This document shows positions 40,910 through 51,400 of a stretch of DNA of 64,000 nt, piece by piece. Source of the DNA: Pleodorina starrii (taxonomy: Eukaryota; Chlorophyta; Chlorophyceae; Chlamydomonadales; Volvocaceae); the NCBI GenBank assembly GCA_030267565.1, contig BRXU01000004.1, forward strand, positions 1,293,501 to 1,357,500, given 5' to 3'. Positions within the stretch are counted from its first letter, which is position 1; the number at the start of each line of letters is the position of its first letter. Position numbers and translations under genes: made by a program. The notes under the pieces were generated by a model, which was not told the origin of the DNA, searched no databases, and was given only the letters and a program-made list of their open reading frames with translations.

Positions 40910-43624
40910 TCACGGCCGGTCGCCGGTGGCGGCGGCGGCGGTGACGGCGGCGTCCGCCACCGCCGCCGTCGCCTCCGCCCGCGCGCGTCGCCGCCGCAGC
41001 AGCTCCTGGTGGCAGCGCGTGTACGACACATTCAGCGCCAGTCCCACCAAGATGGACTGCGTCATGAACACGTCGCGTGCGTTGGCGACCGCCACGGTCC
41101 AGTCCGACGACGACGACAACGCAGCGCCCATGCCCATTGCGCCCATTGCGCCCATCCCCATCGGGCCCATGCTCATGGCCATCGCCGGCGCCCCCTGCGC
41201 CCGCTCGCCGCCGCCGCTGGCGCGCTGCTGCTTCGCGGGCTTCGCCAGCTGCGGCGCCGGCGGCGGTGCCACTGGCGCCGCCGCTGGCGCCACCGCCGCC
41301 GCTGCCGCCGCCGCGCTGCCACGCGTCTTCTTAGAGGCGGCGGCGGCGGCGGCGCCGCCGCCGCCGCTGGGCGCCTCCTGCGGCCCTCGTTTGCGCTGCT
41401 GCTGCGGCGGCGGCGGCGGCGGAGGAGGAGGAGGCAGTGGCGGCGCCTCGAGTAGCTCCATGGCAGCGGGTGCGGTGACAGGCCGCTCCGGCTCAGAGCG
41501 CTGTACCCGCTGGGGCGCCGGGAGCGCCACCGCCGCCGCCGCCGCCGCGGCGCCCTTCTTCGCGCGCTTTGACCCGGCGGCCGGCGCGCCGCGCGACGGC
41601 TCCGGTGCCGGCGGCTCCGCCGCCGCCGCGCCCTTGAGGCCACGCGTGACCTTTGCTGCGAACGACAGCGGCACGTCATCCAGTTCGTCATCGCCGCCTG
41701 CGCCAGTGCCGGCCATCTCCACCTCCTCCGCCACGGCGCCGCCGGCGCTGCGACCAGCCGCAACCCCGGCCGCAGCCGCCGCCGCCGTCGCCGGGTCGTC
41801 CGCTGCGCGCGTTGGCCGGTCCGCGGCGCCTTGCGCCTGCGCCGCTGCCGGCTTCTGCCGCGTCTGCCGCTGCCTGCTGGCACGAGTCACGCGGCGCCCC
41901 GCCTCCGGCTCCTGCTCCGCCCCCGCCTCCGGCTCCTCCGGGCGGGCCGGGGCCTGCCGCCCCGCCCGCATCAGCGAGCCCTCGCCCCTGCGCTCACCCA
42001 CGGTTTCCGCCGGTCCGCGCGGCAGCGGTGCCGCCAACTCCATGTCGCCTTCCGCATCCTCCGCCGCAGGACTGGCGCCCAGCCAGCTGTCCGGCTGCAG
42101 CGTCGGCGGCTCCGCCGCCGCCGCCGCCGCCTGCAGCAGCGTCGGCGGCTCCGCCGCCGCCTGCGGCGGCGCCGGAAGAGCCGGCAGCGCCGGCGGCGCC
42201 CGCACCGCAAGGCCAGACAGGCGCTCCAACCGGCGGAGCCGCGCCGGCACAAGGCTCGCCATCGCCGCCTGAACCTCCATCATCACTGCCTCCTGATACC
42301 CCTGCAGCGGCGGCGGCGGCGGCGGCACCGCCAGGGCGAGCCTCGCCAGCGCCGCCAGGGCGCGCACGTGCCGCGGGGCCGACGGCGGCGCCAGCTGCCG
42401 CCCGCCTGCCAGCGCCTCCTGCGACAGCAACGGCAGCAGGGCGCCGCCGCCCGCCGCCACCGCCGCAGGTACGAGCGCGCCTGCAGCCTCGCTCGCGGGC
42501 ACCAGCGGCCCCGCCGGCTCCGCCGGCAGACCAGCATCAGCCGCCGCCGCCGCCGCATCAGCCGTCGCCGCCACCAGCGCCGCCTCGCGCCGCTCCGCGG
42601 CGGCGCTGGCGGCCGCCGTCCTTTCCGCCGGCACGACCGCCAGGACCCACTGCTGCTGCTGCTGCTGCTCGTCCTCAGGTCGAACCGGCCGGGCGGGGAT
42701 CAAGGCCCAATCTGGGACAAGGCCTGGCACCGGATCCGACCCCGCGTGCGCCGGGCTGGCGCCGCCGCCGCCGCCACCGCCGCCACCGGGCGGCGACTCC
42801 ATCGTCGCACCGGCGCACTCGGTAGGCTGCGTGCCGCTCATGGAGGAAGAGGCAGCTACGGGCACAAGGGCCAGGGCGCCGTCACCAGCGGCGTCCGCCT
42901 CCGTCGCCGCGACGGCAGCGGCAGCGGCTGCGTCCGCCTCCGTCGCCGCGACGGCGGCGGCTCCGCAGCTATTCCCCTGCACACCGAGCTCGACACCGCT
43001 CGGGCGCGTCTCCCGGCCGGCCACGCTCCCGCCACTTTCGCTGCGTTCCGTCGCACCCAAACGCCCACCGCCGCTCCCGCTGCCGCGGTCCTCCGTGCAG
43101 GCGGGTGATACGTAGATAGCAGCCGTGACCGCCACTGCCGTGACAAAGGCGCCCGCAATGACGCCCGCCCGCCAGTCAGTCTCCTCGCCGCGCGCCGCCT
43201 GCGCGGCTCCCGCATCCGCAACCGCGGCGGATGCCGGCGCGAAGCAGCCGCGTCCCTGACCGTCGCCCACCGGGCCTCCGGGCCCGGCAGTGTCCACCGC
43301 AGCGCCGCCGGGGATACGCTCCGCAGCAGCGGCCGCATCCGTCGCCGCCGCCGCCTCAGCGTCGGTGCCAGCTTCGCCGCTCGTCGTCGCCGCCTCCAGC
43401 GCTGCCGCCGCCGCAGTGGAAGAGCCGCCAGCGGCCGGGATCTCCGTCGGAACCCCGGACGCCGCCGCCACCGCCGCCGCCTCGGTCTCTGCGCTGCGAC
43501 GGCCGTCAGCGCGCCGGCAGTGGTCGCACAGGCCATCGTCGCCGTCGCCGTCACCACCCTCCTCCTCCTTCTCGCTGTCTCCGTCGCTGTCAGAGTCCAG
43601 GTAGGTGGTCAGGAGGCTCGCCAT
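40910..43624 (-). CDS. Ala-rich low-complexity protein with one membrane segment, function unknown
   Basis: A single open frame of 904 aa on the minus strand with ATG at 43622-43624 and TGA at 40910-40912. The N-terminus has an acidic Asp/Ser/Glu tract (residues 10-31) and a CDHC pair. A hydrophobic stretch, AGVIAGAFVTAVAVTAAIY, at about 152-170 could be a transmembrane helix. The rest is dominated by Ala, Pro, Gly and Gln runs with islands of normal composition (ARLRRLERLSGLAVR; near the end SDWTVAVANARDVFMTQ). Extra upstream exons are possible, but no splice evidence demands them. The opposite strand has long open frames, a side effect of the GCC repeats. I do not recognise the family. Confidence 0.6.
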   Translation of the reverse strand: MASLLTTYLDSDSDGDSEKEEEGGDGDGDDGLCDHCRRADGRRSAETEAAAVAAASGVPTEIPAAGGSSTAAAAALEAATTSGEAGTDAEAAAATDAAAAAERIPGGAAVDTAGPGGPVGDGQGRGCFAPASAAVADAGAAQAARGEETDWRAGVIAGAFVTAVAVTAAIYVSPACTEDRGSGSGGGRLGATERSESGGSVAGRETRPSGVELGVQGNSCGAAAVAATEADAAAAAAVAATEADAAGDGALALVPVAASSSMSGTQPTECAGATMESPPGGGGGGGGGASPAHAGSDPVPGLVPDWALIPARPVRPEDEQQQQQQWVLAVVPAERTAAASAAAERREAALVAATADAAAAAADAGLPAEPAGPLVPASEAAGALVPAAVAAGGGALLPLLSQEALAGGRQLAPPSAPRHVRALAALARLALAVPPPPPPLQGYQEAVMMEVQAAMASLVPARLRRLERLSGLAVRAPPALPALPAPPQAAAEPPTLLQAAAAAAEPPTLQPDSWLGASPAAEDAEGDMELAAPLPRGPAETVGERRGEGSLMRAGRQAPARPEEPEAGAEQEPEAGRRVTRASRQRQTRQKPAAAQAQGAADRPTRAADDPATAAAAAAGVAAGRSAGGAVAEEVEMAGTGAGGDDELDDVPLSFAAKVTRGLKGAAAAEPPAPEPSRGAPAAGSKRAKKGAAAAAAAVALPAPQRVQRSEPERPVTAPAAMELLEAPPLPPPPPPPPPPQQQRKRGPQEAPSGGGGAAAAAASKKTRGSAAAAAAAVAPAAAPVAPPPAPQLAKPAKQQRASGGGERAQGAPAMAMSMGPMGMGAMGAMGMGAALSSSSDWTVAVANARDVFMTQSILVGLALNVSYTRCHQELLRRRRARAEATAAVADAAVTAAAATGDRP

Positions 43625-44174
43625 GACGGGGCTGAAGGTGTGGACCTCCGCAGGCGGCCGGCGCTGCGGACAGGGGGACAGGGGGACAGGGGGACAGGGG
43701 GACAGGGGGAGTGATATGCTCCTTTAGATAAAAACATGAGTCACTGCGGACGTTGTTGAGCAAGCTGCCTCGGCCGCTGGACCGCGGACAGGAGGAGGGG
43801 TGCAGCCGCAGCGGCGGCAGGACGCGGAGGCGCAACGGGCGATGGGCGGCACCGGCGGCGGCAGCGGCGGCGGCAGCGGGCCGATCATCATTCGTGTACC
43901 GAAACAGGCGTGCATGGTGAGATGGCGCTGTAACGTACGGTAAGCGCACAGAGGTTGCGCTCGCCCCAGTGTAGGCAGGCAGGCAGATGCACAGGCAGGC
44001 AGGCGAGCAGATAAGACGGCTGACAAAAAGGCAGGCAGGCAGGCAGGCGTAGGCAGGTAGGCAGGCAGGCGCGCAGGCAGGCAGGCAAGCAGGTACAACA
44101 GGCGCCCACCAGCAAAGTTATACCAGAAAAGCCGCACCAGAAAAGCTGCACCAGTAACGCAATACGGCACCAAC
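43625..44174. other. Short intergenic region with (GCAG)n repeats
   Basis: Contains four GGGGGACA units (about 43677-43708) directly upstream of the 904-aa gene and a (GCAG)n/(GGCA)n block at about 43973-44095. No gene recognised. Confidence 0.6.
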
Positions 44175-47100
44175 TCACGAAGCAATCAGGAGAGCCCACG
44201 TCCCCACGTCCCCACTGCTTGTGAGCCCCGCCAGGCGCCAGCCCTTCTCCGACCCACCCCCCACCTGGCGTTGGGCCGCAGCCCGCTCCTCAGCCGCCCG
44301 GCAACGGCACGCCGTCGCCGCCGCCGTCGCCATCACCGCCGTCACCTCCTTGGCCGCTGCCGTCGTCGTCGCTGCCGCCGCCGTACCTGCCGTCGCCTCC
44401 CCGCACCGCGCCGTCGCCGCAACCACCGTCACGTCTGCCGCCGTCGCCGCCACCATCGGCGCCGCCGCACCCGGGTGCTCTTGCACGCGCCCTCGCTCAC
44501 ACCGCTGCGGCTGCGGCTGCGGAACCTCCTCCCGCGCCGGCGCGTCACGATTGGCGGCCGCGGCTGCGGCCGCGCAATCCCCCTCCTGAGCCGCCAGCAC
44601 GGCCGTTGGCGCCGGCGCCGACGCGGCTGCCAGCGGCCCCCCACCGGTGCACTCGTCCGAGAGCAAGCGGCACCCCTCTTCCGCCGCCTGCGCCGATGCC
44701 GCCGCCGTTACCGTTTCCCGAGCCAGACCGGGAGCAGCTTGGGCTGCTTCCGTCGGCCGCAGTGGCGATGGCTCGGTGCGCGCCGCTGGCTCCGTCGCCG
44801 CCTCGCGCGCCGCTGGCTCCGTCGCCACCGCCGCTGCGGCTCCCTCCGTTGCTGTCTCTGCCGCTGCCGCTGCAGTCGCACCCGCCGCCGCCGTCACCAC
44901 CGCTGCGTCGCGCGCCGGCTCCGTATCTGCCGTCGCGCACGCAGCTGCGTCCGCCTCCGCCTCCGCAGCTGTCCCCGCCTCCGCGCCCGCAGCTGTCTCC
45001 GCTGCCGCCTCCGCAGCAGCTTCCGCCGCCGCCTCCGCAGCTATCCCCGCCTCCGCCAAGGCCTCCTCGACCTCCCTAGCCGGCCGGGAATCGGGCACCT
45101 CCATCATCGCCGCAGCACCAGACACCGGCTCCACCACCTCTCCGGGCTGCTGCTGCACCTCCTGCGCCTCCTCCTCCTCCTCCGCTGGCGCCCCCCCCTG
45201 CCCCGCCTCCTCCTCCTGCTCCTCCTCCACTGCGCCGCCGCCCGCCGCCGCCGCCACGGTCACGGCCTCCTCCCGCTGCCGTGACCCTCCTCCCCGCGCC
45301 CTCCCCGCCGCCGCCGTCGCGGTCGCCGCCGCCGCCGCCGCCGCGGTCGCCCTGCTTGGCGGCTCCACCTTGAGCTCCTTGGCCCTCTTGCCCGCCCACA
45401 TGAGGTGGTGCTCCTGTCGCAGCGCGTCGAGCTCCCACAGCAGCGCCAGCGCCGGCGCGGCGGGCGCCAGAAAGTCCTGGCTGATCTTCATGGAGGCGCA
45501 GTGCAGCGGCATGACGGCGTGCGCGGCGGCCATGCCCGGCAGCAGCAGGTCGCCCTCGCAGTGGTAGACCACGTGGAAGGGCACACCGCCGCGCCAGCAG
45601 GCGGCCATCAGCGCGTCTAGGTCGCGGCCGTAGCGGCAGGTGAAGAAGGCGTTGTGGTTACGCGGCCAGGGGCGCTTGGTAGTCTTATTGAGCGCGTGAG
45701 CCAGCTGGTGCAGGCGGCAGCCGGGCACGAGGACCCAGACGGAGCCGCGCTTGGGGATGCGGTCCGCGGCGGCGTTGAGGAGGGGTTGTGGCTCAGTGGC
45801 GGCGGCGGCGGCGGCGCCGCCGGTGGCGGCGGCGGCGCCGCCGGGGTGCTGCAGGCGCCACTGGTCGGTGAGGTTGCGTGACTGCAGCCACAGCGCGTGC
45901 TTGCTGCCAGAGGCGAGGCAGGTGCGCAGGCGCTTGAGGGAGGCGTCCAGGTCGGCGGGCACGGCGAAGGGCGCGGCGAAGGACATGAGGGTGGCGGGCT
46001 GGGAGCGGTCCACGTGGGCGGGCGTGGCCAGCTCCGAAGCCAGGTGCGGCCGCCGCAGCATGTTGCAAAAGTGGGCGAACACGCCCAGGCCGCCGTCGGT
46101 GGGCCTGGGCAGACGGGGGAGGAGACGGGGCCGGGGGGGCAAGATGGTATTAGATTTGAGGGTGGCAAGAAAGCAGAAGCATGGCGGGGCGCGAGCGGGA
46201 TTGCGGGGTGGAGATCGGGAAGCGGCAGCGATGGCGCGGAACGCAGGCGACGTTTGCGGACGGACGGACCGGAGGGAGGCGCGGTGGGCTGGGTGAGGTG
46301 GGTTGGGGCTTGGGCACGTGCCAAGCCAGGCGCAATCCCTGCGCAGCCACGCACGCCCCCTTCCCCCACGGCCCACCTGCACGTCCCGAAATCCAGCGCG
46401 TCGTTGTGGCGCTCGTTGAGGACGTCCCGCAGCCACAGCGGCGCGTGCAGCATGAGCGTCCGGTGCGCCACACGCATCAGGTCACCGCTGGTCATGTACA
46501 GGGTGTCGTCCGCCGTCAGGGGGTAGACAGGCACCTTGAGGCCCACAGGCAGCCGACGGACGACGCGGCGGACGCGGCTGCCGCCGCGGCTGGCGGCGGC
46601 GGCAGCGCCGCCGCCGCCATCAACGATGGCGTCGTCGCCGTCGGCGGCTGCTGCTGCGGCTGCGGCGGCAGAGGCCCGCGGTTGTGAGGCTCCCCGGGGC
46701 GGGCGCGGCGCGGCGCGCTTGGCGGCGGGTGCGCCGCCGCCGCCGCCAGCGGCGGCAGCGTCGGCCTGAGGCAGCGCGGCGGCGGCGGCGGAGCGCTTGC
46801 GCCCTGCCGCGGCTGCGGCCGCCGCCGCCACGGCCGCCAGGACGTGCGCTGGCGGCTTGGGGGCGGAATCTGCCGAGGCCAGAAGCGTCGCTTTGTCCGC
46901 AGGCCGGGCCGCGGACGCGGCCGCCGGCGGCCCTCGGCCGCCGCCTGCGGCGGCGGCTGCTGCCACCGGCGCCGCCGCGCGCGGGCGCAGCCTGGCGCAC
47001 TGCTCCCGCACCTGAGCGACCCGTGGGTCGGTTGGGACCGCGTAGGCGTCCAGCATGCCGCGCATGTACGACAGCAGCTTGGCGGGGGTCACCTGGTGCG

Positions 47101-48398
47101 CGTGGTTCACCTCCTCGTCCGACGTGGTCTTGCCGACGAAGGACTTGAAGGCCGTGGACACGGGCGTGGGCCCCAGCTGGTGCTCGTACCTGTGGGGCAT
47201 GTCCATACAGCACAGCTGCACTGGGCCGTAAAAGTGGTCACGCAGCGGCGGCGGCGCCGCCGCCGCTGCGGACCGCCCGCCGCCGGCGCTCGCCGCGCCA
47301 CCGGCGTCGCCGCTGGACCCTGCCGCGGGGTCGTGTCCCAACGCCGCCGGCCCCAGCTTCTTCCACTCATGCCCGCAGACGGTCCAGGGAAACGGTCCCG
47401 CCAGGTGTTCCTCCCCGCTGGCGGCGGCACCACCGGGCGCACCAGCACCGCCGCTGGCGGCGGCGGAGGCGGAGGCGGCGGCTCGCCTCTCCTTGGCGCT
47501 ACGGAAGCCCTCCTCACAGGCGGCTGTGGCCGCCTGGATGTCGGCCAGCATGTCGGAGGGGTCGTTGACGAGGCCCGGCGGCCCGCAGAAGAGCACCGGC
47601 CCACCGCGGGCGTTGTGATCGCGCGTCAGGAGCAGCAGCTCCCGGCGCTTGCGCTCCGAAAGCCGGAGCAGCGCCTCCTTCCGGACGAGATAGAAACAGT
47701 CCTCGTCGCGGACGGGCGCCTCGGGCGCGCCAGCGGCGGCAGGGTTAGCACTGGCGGCGCGCGCAGCGGCGCCGCCGCCGCCGGCACGAAGCTGCGCCGC
47801 CGCCGGCTTCAGCAGCGGCGCGGCGCGCGCCAGCGCACCCTCAAAGTACGGCACGTCAACCACGGCCGCCGAGACGTCGTGCCACTCGCACTGGCGGACG
47901 GCGTCGGGCAGCGGGGCCGGCTGCGGCGGCGGCGGCAGACCCAGCTGGCAGGCCATGTGGCGGCCCGGCAGCCTGATGCGGGTGTTGTACCGCTGCGTTA
48001 CGACCTCAGACGGGGAGCGGCTCGGAAAGAGCTCGTCGCGCGGCGGTGTCCGAGGCGCGGCGGGCGCGGCTGACGCCGCCGCCGCCGCCGCCGCTTTGCG
48101 CACAGGCCCGGACGGCGGCGGTACCGTGGGGGCGGCAGCTGCAGCTGCAGGAGCGGCGGCGGCGGCGGCGGCGGCGGCAGCTTCCGGCCGCGGCGCTACA
48201 GGAGCCGTGGGATTAGGTCCTTCCGGGGCGGCAGCCGCGGCGGCAGGGCCTGGCCCCTGGGCCCCTGATGCCGCCGCCTGTCCGCAGCGCCCCTCCCCCG
48301 TGGCACCGTAGAACGTCGACAAGGCTGCCATGCGCCTCTTCGCGGCACCGGTGGGAAATGCCGACGTCGTCGTCGCGGGCGGCGCCGGCACCTGCCAA

Positions 48399-48429
<31 letters not shown>

Positions 48430-51400
48430 GGCTGACTCCACTGCCTCCACCGCCACGGCCCCCAACGCCGCTGCCGCTACCGCCGTCGCCGCAGCCATCA
48501 GCGCTGCTGCCACGGCCGCAGTCCCCGGCCCCGCCGTGCCAGCTGGCGCGTCGCGCCTGTGAGTCTTCGACCCCAGTCGCCACGCCCTGCCGCGCATCTT
48601 CGCCCCACCGCTCGCCGCCGTGGGACCGCCGCTGTGGTTGCACCAGCTGGGGATGCGGCTGGGGATGCGGCTGGGGATGCGGCCAACCTTCCGTGGTCCG
48701 CTGCGGCTGCGACCGGCCCGCCGCTGCCGCTGCCGCCGCCGCCGCCTGCCGCGCGCAGCCTCCGCCGGACTGTAGCAATCCCGCTGACGTGTCGCAAGCC
48801 GGCCAGCCCGCCGCGCCGCTGCCCCGGGGTTGCAGCCCCGGTAGCGCCGAGGGCGACCCTTCGCCCGTCGCGGTGGCTGACCCGCGATGCCCGCCGTAAC
48901 CCCCGCTGCCGTACCCCACGTTGCCGTACGCCCTGTTGCCGTATGCAGCCCCGTTGCCGTACGACGCCGCGCTGGCGCACTGACCACGCGGGTCCCAAGC
49001 CGAGCTCCCGTACGAGTACGCCTGGGGAAGGCCGCTGCGGGTGGCGGCGAAGTACGTCGCGGGGTTATCCAACATCCGTTCGAGGTCCGCCTGCGCCTGT
49101 GCCAACCCGCCGCCGCCCCCGCAGCCGCCGCCGCTGCCCCCGCCCTGGCCGCTCTGAAAGCATCCATCCAGGTTGTCCGACCAGGGACGGGAGAATGACG
49201 CGTGCTGCTGGTGCTGTTGCTGGTGCGGCTGGTGCTGCATTGGCACAGAAGGTAACGGCGCCTGCGACGCGGGCGGCCCCTCGTGGTGGTGGTGGTGCTG
49301 GTGATGGTGGTAAAGCTGCGGTTGGTGTTGGTGATGAGGCTGCTGCTGTGGCTGCTGCTGTGGCTGTTGAGGATGGAGAGCCGACTGTTGCTGGTGGTGG
49401 TACTGATGCAGCTGCTGTGGGTTGTACCCCTGGTACTGCTGGTAAGCCAAGGACGGCTGTTGCGGCTGCTGCTGCTGCTGCTGCGGCGGCGGCGGCTGCG
49501 GCGCTGGAGCACTACGGGTGTGCTCCGGCGCCGCAGCCGTCGGTGCCGCCGCCGGAGCCGTCGCCGGAGCACTCCAGTAGTGGGCACCTTGGCCGGGGGC
49601 CGTGATAGCCCGCTGGTAAACCTCCCACGCCGCGTAATTTGCCCCTTGACCGTCCCCCTGCCAGCTGCCGCGCATCTGCTGCCACTGCTGTTGCTGCTGC
49701 TGCAGTCGTTGCCACTGCTGTTTCTGCTGTTGCAGCAGCTGCTGTTGCTGTTGCAGCTGCTGCTGCAGTTGCAGTTGCTGCAGCTGTCCTACTTGTTGCT
49801 GCTGCAGTTGCGGCTGCTGCTGTTGCGGCTGCTGCTGCTGCTGCAGTTGCTGTTGTTGTTGCTGCTGCGAATGCTGCAGTTGTTGCTGCTGCTGCTGATG
49901 TTGCTGTTGGATCCCCTGGTGCTGCAGCGCCGGCAGCTGGGACGACGCCCCCTGCTGCGACTGGCTCCGAAGCCGCTCCTGTCGCTGCCGGTAAGGTAGC
50001 GCCAGCGGCGGCGACGACGGGTGCTGCGCCGGGGCCGTTGACCGCGGGCGCAGCACCTGGGGCGCCTGAGATGCCGCCGACTGCAGGCCCGCCCACGCCG
50101 GCGCCGCCGGCGGAGCAGCGTCGCCGTGCTGTTGTGGATGATGCAGATGCTGCTGGTTCGTGTGCTGCTGCTGCTGCGGCGGCGGCGGCGGCGATAGCGG
50201 CTGCTGCGCCTGCGGCGGCGATAGCGCCGGCGGCGGCTGCTGCGCCTGCGGCGGCGGTAGCGCCGGTGGCGGCTGCTGCGCCTGCGGCGGCGGTAGCGCC
50301 GGCGGCGGCCGCTGAGGCTGTCCTAGTCCCACCGCGATCGCCTCCGCCTCCGCCGCCGCCGGCGGCGCCTCTCGTGACTCGCGGCCGTGGCCGCCGCCGC
50401 CAGCCTGCACTGCCCCAGCCGCTCCGAAACCCGCATCTCTCAAGGAACCAGCACCGGCCGCTGACTGCTGCTGCTGCAGCTCTTGCTGCTCTTGCTGCTG
50501 CCGCCTCGCGTGCGGCTGCGGCTCCGCCGTCGCGACCTCGGTCCCGTCATCCCCGAGCGCCGCCTCCGCCTCCGCCTCCGCCGCCCGCTCCGCCGCCCGC
50601 TCGGCCGCCCCCCTCGGGAACATCACCTGCAGCCGAAGCAACATCTCTCGACGCAGGCAGCAGTACAGGACCAGGTCGTCGTCGTCGTTGTCGCCGCCGC
50701 CGCCGCCGGAGCCCGCCGCCGCGCCCGCCGCTGCCGCCCGGGCGTCCCGCAGCGCCACCCCGCAGGGCGGACACAGCACCCGGTCCGTAGTGAGGTCGCC
50801 GCGGAGACGGAACAGGTACACGGCCGGGTTGCAGCCGCAGCTGCGACGGTTGGGTTGGGGAGTAGGGTTGGCGGGTGAATGAAGAAGATACCGCAGCGGT
50901 GGTTTGGAGGGTGTGCGTGTGTGAGGGGGGCGGGAGTGTGCTCTGTTGTCAGGGCTGTTGGAGGGCGGGAACCCAGCGCTTGCCGTAACGGAGCCGGCGA
51001 ATGGCGGGCGCAGGGAAAACGCGTTCGGGCCACAGGTCGGGCTGCAGGCCTTTCCGCATGTGGGAAGCGCGACGGACGACAGGGCCGCAAAAGCGAGCGC
51101 CCTCGCTCTCTTCTCCCCGCCGGCTCCAAGGGACTGGACCCAGGGCTGCACGCCAGCGAGCGGCCAAGCGCCCGGCTTTCGCCCGCCCTGCCCCCGCCCT
51201 GCGCTGCAAACCTCATCCTCGTTCATGCCCCCCTCCCTCCGCCTCTCCCCTCTTATCTACGGTGATCCCCTGCGTGCTGGTTCCCCTGCGTGCTGATCCC
51301 CCTGCGTGCTGATCCCCCCCGGGTGCCCCGCCCAGCACCACTCACTCAAAGCACCAGTTGCGTGCTCGCAGCGGCAGGCTGACCAGGGGCTCGCGCTCGC

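Noticed and set aside
41653..43108. Long Pro/Ala/Arg-rich plus-strand frames opposite the 904-aa gene
   Set aside because: Composition is explained by the complement of Ala-coding repeats; no conserved motif or start context.
45617..46376. Continuation of the 1869-codon frame past 46377
   Set aside because: It reads through an intron into the wrong frame; the JmjC ligands are in the other frame after the 46104 acceptor.
50841..51226. N-terminal extension (ATG at 51226) of the long frame containing exon 5 of the JmjC gene
   Set aside because: This is intron sequence; an acceptor at 50840 joins in phase to exon 4 and restores a Cys pair.
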